Positions 26,830 through 34,072 of a DNA stretch of 64,000 bases are shown one piece after another. The translations under genes and the position numbers were made by a program. This stretch comes from an uncultured Eubacteriales bacterium (GTDB lineage Bacteria > Bacillota > Clostridia > Christensenellales > Aristaeellaceae): NCBI GenBank assembly GCA_902793325.1, contig CADBCY010000004.1:54402-118401 (forward strand), in the 5' to 3' direction. Position 1 is the first letter of the stretch; each line of letters starts with the position of its first letter. The notes beneath the pieces were generated by a model. That model ran no database searches. It had not been told where the DNA came from and saw only the letters and a list, made by a program, of their open reading frames with translations.

Positions 26830-26858
26830 AGAATAGCACATTTCTCCGGTTTTGTCAA
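26830..26858 (-). promoter_or_regulatory. promoter of the structured RNA
   Basis: Minus strand perfect TTGACA, 17-base spacer, TATTCT; start expected near 26823. Confidence 0.8.
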
Positions 26859-26886
26859 CAGAAAAGTTTACGAAACCGTCGGTTAT

Positions 26887-26976
26887 TTTACAAAAGATTT
26901 GTTGGGGCGGTATAATATCCCCTTTGCCCGCCGCGCCGGGCGGGGGCTTGCGCCGGGCGGGCGGGCATGCTATAAT
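26887..26976 (+). promoter_or_regulatory. two tandem sigma-A promoters for the importer at 27028
   Basis: P1: TTTACA (26887), 18-base spacer, TATAAT (26911-26916). P2: TTGCGC (26948), 17-base spacer, TATAAT (26971-26976). A GC-rich inverted repeat (GCCCG..CGGGC) lies between them and could bind a regulator or pause polymerase from P1. Confidence 0.7.
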
Positions 26977-27027
26977 GGGGACGTTCAGTTAGCCTCGACG
27001 AAACCATACGGAAAGAAGGGATTCTCC

Positions 27028-27978
27028 TTGAAGAAACTGTTTGCGCTGTGCCTGATCGTCGCCCTGCTGTGCGCCGCCGCCGTGGCGGAGGAAGCCCCCG
27101 TGCGCGTGGGCACGCTGAAGGGCGCCACCACCATCGGGCTGGTGGAGCTGATGGATCGCGCGGAGAAGGGCGACACCGACGTGCCCTACGCCTTCGAAAT
27201 GGGCACCGCCGACGCCTTCATGGCCCAGGTGGTGAACGGCGAAATCGACATCGTGACCATCCCCGCCAACGCCGCCGCCATCTGGTACAACAAGCTGCAG
27301 GGCGCGGTGCGCGTGATCGACGTGAACACCCTGGGCGTGCTGTACATGGTGGCCGCGCAGGACGGGATCGCCTCCATGGCCGACCTGAAGGGCCGCACCA
27401 TCGCCAGCACCGGCAAGGGCACCACGCCGGAGTGGATCCTGAGGAGCCTGCTGACCGCCAACGGCCTGGGCGATGGCGACGTGAACCTGGAGTACAAGTC
27501 CGAGGCCGCCGAGGTCATGCAGGCGCTGGCGACCGGCGCGGCGGACCTGGGCCTGCTGCCCCAGCCCTTCGTTACCGCCGCCTGCGCCAAGAACGACCAG
27601 CTGCGCGTGGTGCTGGACCTGACGGAGGAGTGGAACAAAGCCTTCCCCAACAGCCGCCTCTGCACCGGCGTGACCGTGGCGCGCACCGCCTTCCTGGAGG
27701 AGCGCCCCGAGGCCGTGGCCGCCTTCCTGGCCGACCACGCCCAAAGCGCCGCCTTCGCCAACGAGCATCCCGCCGAGGCCGCGGAGCTGGTGGTCGCCGC
27801 GGGCATCGTCGAGAACCCCGCGGTGGCGGAGAAGGCCATCCCCAAGTGCAACATCGTGTGCCTCGCCGGCGAGGACATGAAGGCCGCCCTGTCCGGCTAC
27901 CTCGCGGCGCTCTTCACCATCGAGCCCTCCGCCGTCGGCGGCGCGCTGCCGGGAGAGGATTTCTACTTCGGCGCGTAA
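27028..27978 (+). CDS. ABC importer binding protein, SsuA/ThiY (NMT1) type
   Basis: A 316-residue exported binding protein: signal peptide MKKLFALCLIVALLCAAAVA (from a TTG start, GAAGGG seven bases upstream), then VRVGTLKGATTIGLVELMDR and the two-lobed NMT1/SsuA-like fold (LKGRTIASTGKGTTPEWILR, where the ligand-binding loop lies). Substrates of this class include sulfonates, taurine, thiamine precursors and riboflavin; none can be assigned. No lipobox is present. It heads a three-gene importer with the permease at 28099 and the ATPase at 28854. Confidence 0.85.
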   Translation: MKKLFALCLIVALLCAAAVAEEAPVRVGTLKGATTIGLVELMDRAEKGDTDVPYAFEMGTADAFMAQVVNGEIDIVTIPANAAAIWYNKLQGAVRVIDVNTLGVLYMVAAQDGIASMADLKGRTIASTGKGTTPEWILRSLLTANGLGDGDVNLEYKSEAAEVMQALATGAADLGLLPQPFVTAACAKNDQLRVVLDLTEEWNKAFPNSRLCTGVTVARTAFLEERPEAVAAFLADHAQSAAFANEHPAEAAELVVAAGIVENPAVAEKAIPKCNIVCLAGEDMKAALSGYLAALFTIEPSAVGGALPGEDFYFGA

Positions 27979-28098
27979 CGCCCGGCCCCGGCGCGCGCGC
28001 AACGTCGCCTCCGCCGGCGCGACGGCGGGCCGCGCCCGCCGATCCCGGATCCGATGCCCCGCGCGCGGCGCACCGTTCCGCCGATTCCCGAGGTTCCC

Positions 28099-28857
28099 AT
28101 GCGAAACAACCGCTTCTTCCGGCCCCTGCTGATCGCCGCCTTCTGGCTGGCGGTGTGGCAGGGGCTGGCGTGGATGGTGGGCAACGCCATCTTCCTGGCC
28201 GGCCCGGCGGAGACCCTCGCCGCCCTGGCCCGCCTCGTCCCCACGGCGGCGTTCTGGCGCGCCGTGGGCTATAGCTGCGCCCGGGTGTGCGCCGGCTACC
28301 TGCTGGCGCTGGCGGCGGGGCTGCTGCTGGGAACGCTCGGCCACGCGGCGCCCCTCGCGGGCGAGGCCCTCTCCCCGCTGCTGCGGCTGATGCGCTCCAT
28401 CCCGGTGGCCTCCTTCGTCATCCTGGCGCTGCTGTGGGTGGGCGCGCGGCGGCTGACGACGCTGGTGGTGTTCCTCATTACCCTGCCGGTGATCTACGCC
28501 GGGGTGCGCGCGGGCCTGGCGCAGGCCGATCCCGCGCTGCTGGAGGTGGCGCGGGTGTTCCGGGTGGGCCTTGCGCGGCGCGCGCTGCACATCTACCGCC
28601 CGGCTCTGCTGCCCCACCTGGCCGGCGCCGCCGGCGTGGCCGCGGGCCTGGCGTGGAAGTCCGGCGTGGCCGCGGAGGTCATCGGCATCTGCGAGCACTC
28701 CATCGGCGAGCGGCTCTACATGAGCAAGCTGTACCTGGAGACGGACCAGCTCTTCGCCTGGACGGCGGTGATCGTGCTGCTGAGCTGGCTGTCGGAGAAG
28801 CTGCTGGCGCGGCTGCTGGCCCGCTGGACGCCCGGCAGGAAGGGGGATGCGCCGTGA
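28099..28857 (+). CDS. ABC importer permease, SsuC/TauC type
   Basis: A 252-residue permease with about six membrane segments. The EAA loop is EVARVFRVGLARRALHIYRPALLPHL, and MRSIPVASFVILALLWVGAR precedes it, both typical of SsuC/ThiX-like permeases. The start at 28099 has GAGG upstream; a 120-base very GC-rich gap separates it from the binding-protein gene. The stop overlaps the next GTG start. Confidence 0.87.
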   Translation: MRNNRFFRPLLIAAFWLAVWQGLAWMVGNAIFLAGPAETLAALARLVPTAAFWRAVGYSCARVCAGYLLALAAGLLLGTLGHAAPLAGEALSPLLRLMRSIPVASFVILALLWVGARRLTTLVVFLITLPVIYAGVRAGLAQADPALLEVARVFRVGLARRALHIYRPALLPHLAGAAGVAAGLAWKSGVAAEVIGICEHSIGERLYMSKLYLETDQLFAWTAVIVLLSWLSEKLLARLLARWTPGRKGDAP

Positions 28858-29429
28858 ACGCCGTCGAGCTCAGGAACGTCACCAAGGCCTACGGGGACAA
28901 GGTGGTGCTGGATTCCCTCCGCCTGACCCTCGCGCCCGGCGGCCGGTACGCGCTGATGGGGCCCTCGGGCCGCGGCAAGACCACGCTGCTGCGGCTGCTG
29001 GCCGGGCTGGAATCGCCGGACGCCGGGGAGATCCTCGGGCGGGCCGGCCTGCGCGCGAGCATGCAGTTTCAGGAGGATCGGCTGCTGGACTACGCCGGGG
29101 CGCTGGCGAACGTGCGGTTCGTGCTGCCCCGCGGCGCGTCGGACGCCGACGCCCGCGCGCTGCTGGCCGAGCTGCTGCCGGGCGCGAGCCTGGACCGGCC
29201 GGTGGCGGACTTCAGCGGCGGTATGCGCCGCCGGGTCGCCCTGGCCCGGGCCGTGGCCGCGCCGTCGGAGCTGGTGCTGCTGGACGAGCCCTTCACCGGC
29301 CTGGACGCCGACGCAAAGGTCCGCGCCGCCCGCGCCATCGCCCCGCGGCTCCGCGGCCGCACGCTGGTCATGGCCACGCACGACGAGGAGGAAGCGGCGC
29401 TGTGCGGCGCGGAGATCGTGCGCATATAA
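28854..29429 (+). CDS. ABC importer ATP-binding protein, SsuB type, compact
   Basis: A 191-residue ATPase starting at a GTG that overlaps the permease stop (GTGA) with GGAAGGGGG upstream. Walker A GPSGRGKTT, Q-loop MQFQEDRLL, signature FSGGMRRRVALARA, Walker B LVLLDEPFTGLD and switch MATHDEEEA are all present. The usual SsuB-type subunits are about 230-260 residues; here the tail after the H-loop is missing, leaving a minimal catalytic core, which seems intact. Confidence 0.88.
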   Translation: MNAVELRNVTKAYGDKVVLDSLRLTLAPGGRYALMGPSGRGKTTLLRLLAGLESPDAGEILGRAGLRASMQFQEDRLLDYAGALANVRFVLPRGASDADARALLAELLPGASLDRPVADFSGGMRRRVALARAVAAPSELVLLDEPFTGLDADAKVRAARAIAPRLRGRTLVMATHDEEEAALCGAEIVRI

Positions 29430-29561
29430 GGCCCTTCGCCCGCCCCGAACCGCCCGAACCGCTCTGTCCTTCGCGCAAAAGCGCGTCGAATCGGCGGCAT
29501 TTTGCCATTCGCCGACACCGACGCGCCCTTTTTCTTTGCGCAACTTTTCACTTTACACATC

Positions 29562-29590
29562 TTGACAGACCTTTTTAAACCGTTTATACT
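29562..29590 (+). promoter_or_regulatory. sigma-A promoter for rpmH operon
   Basis: Perfect TTGACA, 17-base spacer, TATACT, 70 bases before rpmH. The region 29430-29560 shows no gene and no dnaA or DnaA-box cluster. Confidence 0.85.
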
Positions 29591-29660
29591 GATAAGGCTG
29601 TTATTTGGCATTATTCGCTGGAACCAGCGAATGCGACATTATATTGAAGGAGTGTTCCAC

Positions 29661-29798
29661 ATGTCTGTCCGTACCTATCAGCCCAAGAAGCGTCAAAGAT
29701 CCAAGGTGCACGGCTTCCGCGCCCGCATGAAGACCCGCGCCGGCCGCAACGTTCTGAAGGCCCGCCGCGCCCGCGGCCGCAAGGTGCTGTCCGCCTGA
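29661..29798 (+). CDS. rpmH: 50S ribosomal protein L34
   Basis: A 45-residue, very basic protein with the L34 hallmark [20 protein letters not shown] and [11 protein letters not shown] end. It sits in the large ribosomal subunit. GAAGGAG precedes the ATG. It leads the classical rpmH-rnpA-yidD-yidC-jag block, but dnaA, the usual neighbour upstream, is absent here. Confidence 0.97.
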   Translation: MSVRTYQPKKRQRSKVHGFRARMKTRAGRNVLKARRARGRKVLSA

Positions 29799-29806
29799 TC
29801 CCTAAC

Positions 29807-30181
29807 ATGGAGGAGGAGCGCGACGAGCGGCGAAGGGATGAATCCTTTCCCCGGAAGTACCGCCTCGGCGGCAACCGGAATTACCGCTATGTGTATCGTC
29901 GGGGCAAGTCCACGCCCTCGCGCAGCCTGGTGCTGATCCACCTGAAGGGACGCGAGCAGCGCTTCGGCTTCTCCGTATCCGGCAAGGTCGGCAACGCCGT
30001 CACGCGCAACCGCATCCGGCGGTACCTGCGCGAGGACATTCGCCGCATGCGCGCGCAACTGAAGAGCGGAAAGTACGTCGTCATCGCCCGTCCGGGCATC
30101 GTCGACCTGTCTCACGAGGCGCTCACGCGGGAGCTGCACCGGGCGCTGGCCCGGGCGAACCTGGTGAAAGAGGAATCGTAA
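29807..30181 (+). CDS. rnpA: ribonuclease P protein component
   Basis: A 124-residue basic protein. YRLGGNRNYRYVYRRGK and the signature FGFSVSGKVGNAVTRNRIRRYLRE identify RnpA, which helps RNase P RNA cleave tRNA leaders. The first 15 residues (acidic, EEERDERRRDE) extend beyond the usual start, so a later initiation is possible, although no internal ATG offers a better site. Nine bases separate it from rpmH. Confidence 0.95.
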   Translation: MEEERDERRRDESFPRKYRLGGNRNYRYVYRRGKSTPSRSLVLIHLKGREQRFGFSVSGKVGNAVTRNRIRRYLREDIRRMRAQLKSGKYVVIARPGIVDLSHEALTRELHRALARANLVKEES

Positions 30182-30442
30182 ATGCGTGGCACAACCTCCG
30201 CGCCGGGGCCGAAGCGCGGCCTGCGCGCCGTACCGAAGCGGGCGCTGTTGTGGCTGATCCGCTTCTACCGCGCCTGCCTGTCGCCCCTGCACCCCGCCTG
30301 CTGCCGGTTCACGCCGACGTGTTCGCAGTACGCGCTGGAGGCGGTGGAGAAGTACGGCGCGCTGAAGGGCGGTTATCTGGCGCTGCGCCGGATACTGCGC
30401 TGTCATCCGCTCCACAAGGGCGGTTACGATCCCGTTCCATAG
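30182..30442 (+). CDS. yidD: membrane protein insertion efficiency factor YidD
   Basis: An 86-residue protein with the conserved YidD core: [36 protein letters not shown] and the HP motif in [14 protein letters not shown]. It assists YidC-dependent membrane insertion at the inner face of the membrane. Its ATG directly follows the rnpA stop. Confidence 0.95.
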   Translation: MRGTTSAPGPKRGLRAVPKRALLWLIRFYRACLSPLHPACCRFTPTCSQYALEAVEKYGALKGGYLALRRILRCHPLHKGGYDPVP

Positions 30443-30472
30443 GCATCACAGGGCGCCGCCGTCGCGGCGAGG

Positions 30473-30518
30473 AAAAGTGCTCCGCAGATCATCCTGCGTA
30501 AGGTGGGCGGAGCATTTT
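30473..30518 (+). terminator. hairpin between yidD and yidC (possible partial terminator)
   Basis: GTGCTCCGC pairs with GCGGAGCAT around a 21-base loop, followed by TTTT. It may lower transcription into yidC. Confidence 0.5.
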
Positions 30519-30576
30519 GGCGTATTAGGCGCCTGCCGCCGCCAGGGGAGAATTCAAGCCAATCGGAGGATTCGCA

Positions 30577-31578
30577 ATGACCGGTTTTTTCATGAACTTC
30601 CTGAACTGGATCTACAGCTGGGTCGGCAACTACGGCTGGTCCATCGTCATCTTCACCCTGATCATCCGCGTGATCCTGCTGCCCCTGGACATCAAGAGCA
30701 AGAAGAGCATGCGCGCGATGAGCAAGATCCAGCCCCAGATGCAGGCGTTGCAGAAGAAGTACGCCGGCGACCAGGAGAAGCTGAACCAGAAGATGATGGA
30801 GCTCTACAAGCGGGAGCACGTGAGCCCCACGGCGGGCTGCCTGCCGATGCTCATCTCCCTGCCCATCCTGTGGATCATGTTCTCCGCCATGCGCACCGTG
30901 GGCGACGAGCACACCGTGAAGATGATCCTGGACATGAAGAACGGCATCCAGCCCACGCTGGACAGCTGGCTGTGGATCAAGAACGTCTTCCAGCCCGACT
31001 CCATCACCACCATCCTGCCCATGGTCGCCAGCAGCGCCGAGACCGCGCTGCGCACCGTGCGCGCCTCCGCCCACTCCGCCATACTGACGCAGGAGAACAT
31101 CGACGCGGCGCGCCAGTTCCTGGCCAGTGCCGAGTACAGCGCCATGGCGGCGCCCTACATGCCCGCCAGCGCCTTCACCCGCACGGCCATCAACCTGCTG
31201 TTCTTCCAGCCGGTGCTGACGTTGCCCACCTCCGTGGCCAACCTGTTCAAGTACTCCAACGGCTTCTTCATCCTGCCGTTGCTGGCGGCGGGCAGCCAGT
31301 TCCTGATGACCAAGCTCATGAACGGCAAGCAGACCCCCGAACAGAAGGCCATGCAGGAATCCCAGAGCGCCAACCAGACCAACCCCATGAACAGCCCCAT
31401 GATGAAGTGGTTCTTCCCGATCTTCTCCCTGTGGATCTGCGCCACTTCCAACGCCGCGTTCTCCATCTACTGGATGGCGGCGAACGTAATCCAGATCGTG
31501 CAGCAGCTCGCCGTGAACGCCTGGTTTGACGCCCAGGACAAGAAGAACGCCGCCGCTGCCGAACCCAACGACAACTGA
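30577..31578 (+). CDS. yidC: membrane insertase YidC (OxaA/SpoIIIJ type)
   Basis: A 333-residue insertase with the family core: a first membrane segment ending in the groove arginine (FTLIIRVILLPLDIKSKKSM), a cytoplasmic coiled hairpin (SKIQPQMQALQKKYAGDQEKLNQKMMELYKREHVSP in position), then TAGCLPMLISLPILW and later membrane helices (TNAAFSIYW-type ATSNAAFSIYWMAAN). A roughly 120-residue extracytoplasmic insertion sits in the middle. No N-terminal lipobox is visible; Gram-positive YidC is often a lipoprotein. Confidence 0.93.
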   Translation: MTGFFMNFLNWIYSWVGNYGWSIVIFTLIIRVILLPLDIKSKKSMRAMSKIQPQMQALQKKYAGDQEKLNQKMMELYKREHVSPTAGCLPMLISLPILWIMFSAMRTVGDEHTVKMILDMKNGIQPTLDSWLWIKNVFQPDSITTILPMVASSAETALRTVRASAHSAILTQENIDAARQFLASAEYSAMAAPYMPASAFTRTAINLLFFQPVLTLPTSVANLFKYSNGFFILPLLAAGSQFLMTKLMNGKQTPEQKAMQESQSANQTNPMNSPMMKWFFPIFSLWICATSNAAFSIYWMAANVIQIVQQLAVNAWFDAQDKKNAAAAEPNDN

Positions 31579-31598
31579 CCGTAAGGAGGCACTACGCC

Positions 31599-32540
31599 TT
31601 GAGATCCATTGAAGCCAGCGGCAAGACCGTAAAGGACGCGGTGGACAACGGCTTGGAAAAGCTGGGCTGCGACCGCGACGATGTTGAGATTCAAGTATTG
31701 CAGATGAACACCACCGGCCTGTTCGGGATGTTCGCCAAGCCCGCCAAGGTGCTGCTGACCGTGAAGGACAAGGATTCCTCCATGGACATCGAAATGCCGA
31801 AGCTGAGCCTGGACGGCGGACGCAAGCCCAAGGCCGAGAAGAAGCCCAAGCCCCAGAAGGCGGAAAAGCCCGCCGAGGCCCCCAGGCCCGAAGAGCCCGC
31901 CGAGGACGCGCCCGAGGAGGACGCCGAGGACGCGCCCAGGCCCGAGAAGAAGAGCCGCAATCGCCGTCGCCGCAGGGGCGGCAACCGCGAGGCCGCGCCC
32001 GCCCGCGAGGAAACCGAGGAGGCCGAAGAGGTCCTCCCGCCCGCGCCGGTGCTGGAGCACGAGCCCTTCGAGGCGACCCCCGAGGACCAGCAGTCCGATA
32101 CCGCCAGGCAGGCCAGCGCCTTCCTGTCCGGGCTGACCGAGCGCATGGGCGTGCCGGTGAGCATCGAGCTGATGGAGAGCGACGAGCAGCTGCGCATGCA
32201 GATGTCGGGCGACAACATGAGCCTGCTGATCGGCCGCCGGGGCGAGACCCTGGACGCCCTGCAGTACCTGACCAGCCTGACCGTGAACCGCAGCCGCGAG
32301 GACTACCTGCGCATCTCCATCGACACCGAGAACTACCGCGCCAAGCGCGAAGAGGCCCTGCGCAAGCTGGCCGTGCGCATGGCGGGCCGGGCCAAGAAGA
32401 GCGGCCGCCGCGTCGCCCTGGAGCCCATGAACCCCTACGAGCGGCGCATCCTGCACTCCGCGCTGCAGAACGACCCCGACGTCACCACCCACAGCGAGGG
32501 CGAGGAGCCCTATCGCCGGGTCATCATCACCCTGAAGTAA
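31599..32540 (+). CDS. jag: RNA-binding protein Jag (Jag-N, KH, R3H)
   Basis: A 313-residue protein starting with TTG (AAGGAGG nine bases upstream). Residues 1-50 are the Jag-N domain (SIEASGKTVKDAVDNGLEKLG); residues about 60-165 are a charged Lys/Glu/Pro linker with an RNRRRRRGG patch; then a KH domain with the GRRGETLDALQYL loop and a C-terminal R3H domain (MNPYERRILHSALQNDPDV). Jag (KhpB/EloR) binds RNA and affects cell elongation. mnmE, which usually follows, is missing. Confidence 0.93.
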   Translation: MRSIEASGKTVKDAVDNGLEKLGCDRDDVEIQVLQMNTTGLFGMFAKPAKVLLTVKDKDSSMDIEMPKLSLDGGRKPKAEKKPKPQKAEKPAEAPRPEEPAEDAPEEDAEDAPRPEKKSRNRRRRRGGNREAAPAREETEEAEEVLPPAPVLEHEPFEATPEDQQSDTARQASAFLSGLTERMGVPVSIELMESDEQLRMQMSGDNMSLLIGRRGETLDALQYLTSLTVNRSREDYLRISIDTENYRAKREEALRKLAVRMAGRAKKSGRRVALEPMNPYERRILHSALQNDPDVTTHSEGEEPYRRVIITLK

Positions 32541-32560
32541 TGCGCCTCTCCCTTCGACCC

Positions 32561-32625
32561 GCGACAACCTGTCGCCCGTTGAGATGAGAACCGTATCGGC
32601 AAATACGCCCCGCTTCTGCGGGGCG
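32561..32625 (+). terminator. two hairpins between jag and tadA
   Basis: GCGACA-ACC-TGTCGC (32561-32575) and CGCCCCGC-TTCT-GCGGGGCG (32606-32625) followed by CTTT. Confidence 0.6.
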
Positions 32626-32649
32626 CTTTGCTGCCCGGAGGTTTTTTCC

Positions 32650-33114
32650 ATGTCCGATATCGAATTCATGCGCGAGGCCCTGGTTGAGGCCGAGCTGGCC
32701 GCCGCGGCGGGAGAGCTGCCGGTGGGCTGCGTGATCGTCCGCGACGGGACCGTGCTCGCCCGCGCGCGGAACGCCTGCGAGGCCCGGCGCGACGCCACCG
32801 CCCACGCCGAGCTGCTGGCCATCCGGGAGGCCTCCCGGGCGCTGGGCGACTGGCGGCTCGGCGACTGTACGCTGTACGTCACCCTGGAGCCCTGCCCCAT
32901 GTGCGCCGGGGCGATCGTGCAGGCGCGGGTGGGGCGGCTGGTGTTCGGTGCGCCGAATCCCGCCCAGGGCTGTGCCGGCAGCCTGTACCGCATCCCCGAG
33001 GATCCCGCCTTCCCCCACTTCTGCCCCTCGGAGGGCGGCGTGCTGGCCGCGGAGTGCCAGGCGCTGCTGGACGCCTTTTTCCTCGCGCGGCGCACGCAAG
33101 ACGATCTTCGATAA
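32650..33114 (+). CDS. tadA: tRNA-specific adenosine deaminase
   Basis: A 154-residue CDA-fold deaminase. Zn ligands and the catalytic Glu are in AHAELLAI (His52, Glu54) and PCPMCAGAI (Cys82, Cys85). It converts A34 to inosine in tRNA-Arg(ACG). The extra residues before MSDIEFMREAL lie upstream of GGAGG and are not used. Two hairpins separate it from jag. Confidence 0.93.
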   Translation: MSDIEFMREALVEAELAAAAGELPVGCVIVRDGTVLARARNACEARRDATAHAELLAIREASRALGDWRLGDCTLYVTLEPCPMCAGAIVQARVGRLVFGAPNPAQGCAGSLYRIPEDPAFPHFCPSEGGVLAAECQALLDAFFLARRTQDDLR

Positions 33115-33156
33115 ATTTTTATCGTTTTACGATAAAATCCACTTGACAAACGATAA
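33109..33156 (+). promoter_or_regulatory. operator-like CGATAA cluster
   Basis: The perfect inverted repeat CGATAAATTTTTATCG (33109-33124) is followed by two more CGATAA copies at 33130 and 33151, flanking and overlapping the -35 of the DUF2975 promoter. Confidence 0.55.
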
Positions 33157-33171
33157 GAGCTGTGCTATACT
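33143..33171 (+). promoter_or_regulatory. sigma-A promoter for the DUF2975/HTH pair
   Basis: Perfect TTGACA, 17-base spacer, TATACT. Confidence 0.85.
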
Positions 33172-33232
33172 CCTGTCATCAGCTGATGCAAGACACTTCA
33201 ACCGAACCAACGCATCAAAGGAGATCATCGCC

Positions 33233-33805
33233 ATGAAAAAGCTCAATCGTGTCATCATCGTCCTGTCCCGGATCGTCGAGGTATTCATGTGGGTCGGCGC
33301 GGGGCTGTCCGTCATCATCACTGGCCTGAGCGCCGCCGGGAAGTTCGACCTGCTCAAATACTTCACCGACGCCGGTTCCGGAAGCCCGTACCTGATCTCC
33401 GGCAGCTTCTGCCTGCTGGGCAGGAACTTTCTCGGCGAGCCCATCCGGGGCGCCTACGTCATCTTCTTCCTGAGCCTGGTCATCACCCTGGCGCTGATGG
33501 CCATGTGCGCCCGCAACGTGCACCTGATCTTCAAGACCAGCGAGGGCCTCACCTCCTTCTCGAAGGGCAAGACCCCCTTCCAGCCGGACAACATCCGCAT
33601 GGTGCGGGAAATCGGCATCTTCCTCATCGCCATCCCGGTGGTGCAGCTGATTATGAGCGTCATTGCGCGCATCGCGCTGGGGCCGGACATGGTGGAGTCC
33701 AGCGTGGGCATGCAGAACATCTTCGTGGGCCTGGTGGTGCTGGCGCTCAGCCGGTACTTCGCCTACGGCATGCAGCTGGAAAACGACGTGGACGGGCTGC
33801 TGTGA
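33233..33805 (+). CDS. DUF2975 membrane protein
   Basis: A 190-residue membrane protein with four hydrophobic segments (around residues 10-30, 72-92, 125-150 and 160-180) and the DUF2975 pattern PFQPDNIRMVREIGIFLIAIP. Function unknown; in many Firmicutes it is encoded with a small YozG-like HTH regulator, as here. AAAGGAG precedes the ATG. Ten bases separate it from the HTH gene. Confidence 0.85.
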   Translation: MKKLNRVIIVLSRIVEVFMWVGAGLSVIITGLSAAGKFDLLKYFTDAGSGSPYLISGSFCLLGRNFLGEPIRGAYVIFFLSLVITLALMAMCARNVHLIFKTSEGLTSFSKGKTPFQPDNIRMVREIGIFLIAIPVVQLIMSVIARIALGPDMVESSVGMQNIFVGLVVLALSRYFAYGMQLENDVDGLL

Positions 33806-33815
33806 GGTGAGCGAA

Positions 33816-34025
33816 ATGGGAAGGATCGAACTGAAGCTGGACGTGGTCATGGCGGATCGCCGCATGTCCCTGAATGAGCTGGCCGAGCGCATCGGCATCA
33901 GCAACGTGAACCTCTCCAAGCTCAAGAACAACAAGGTCACCGCCGTGCGCTTCTCCACCCTCGCCGGCATCTGCGAAGCCCTGCGCTGCACGCCGGGGGA
34001 CATATTGAAGTACGTGGAGGACTGA
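33816..34025 (+). CDS. small Cro/CI-type HTH regulator (YozG-like)
   Basis: A 69-residue protein that is almost only a helix-turn-helix: MSLNELAERIGISNVNLSKLKNNK, then FSTLAGICEALRCTPGDILKYVE. It likely represses its own operon, and the CGATAA inverted repeat at the promoter is the obvious candidate site (inference). A strong bidirectional terminator follows. Confidence 0.88.
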   Translation: MGRIELKLDVVMADRRMSLNELAERIGISNVNLSKLKNNKVTAVRFSTLAGICEALRCTPGDILKYVED

Positions 34026-34032
34026 CGCAATA

Positions 34033-34069
34033 AAAACACCCGGGGAAGGCGCGCTTCCCCGGGTGTTTT
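34033..34069. terminator. bidirectional terminator
   Basis: AAAACACCCGGGGAAG pairs perfectly with CTTCCCCGGGTGTTTT around GCGCG; serves the HTH gene (+) and the surface-protein gene (-). Confidence 0.93.
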
Positions 34070-34072
34070 ATG

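Noticed and set aside
29430-29660. Replication origin upstream of rpmH
   Set aside because: No dnaA gene and no cluster of DnaA boxes (TTATCCACA-like) was found; the sequence looks like an ordinary promoter region.
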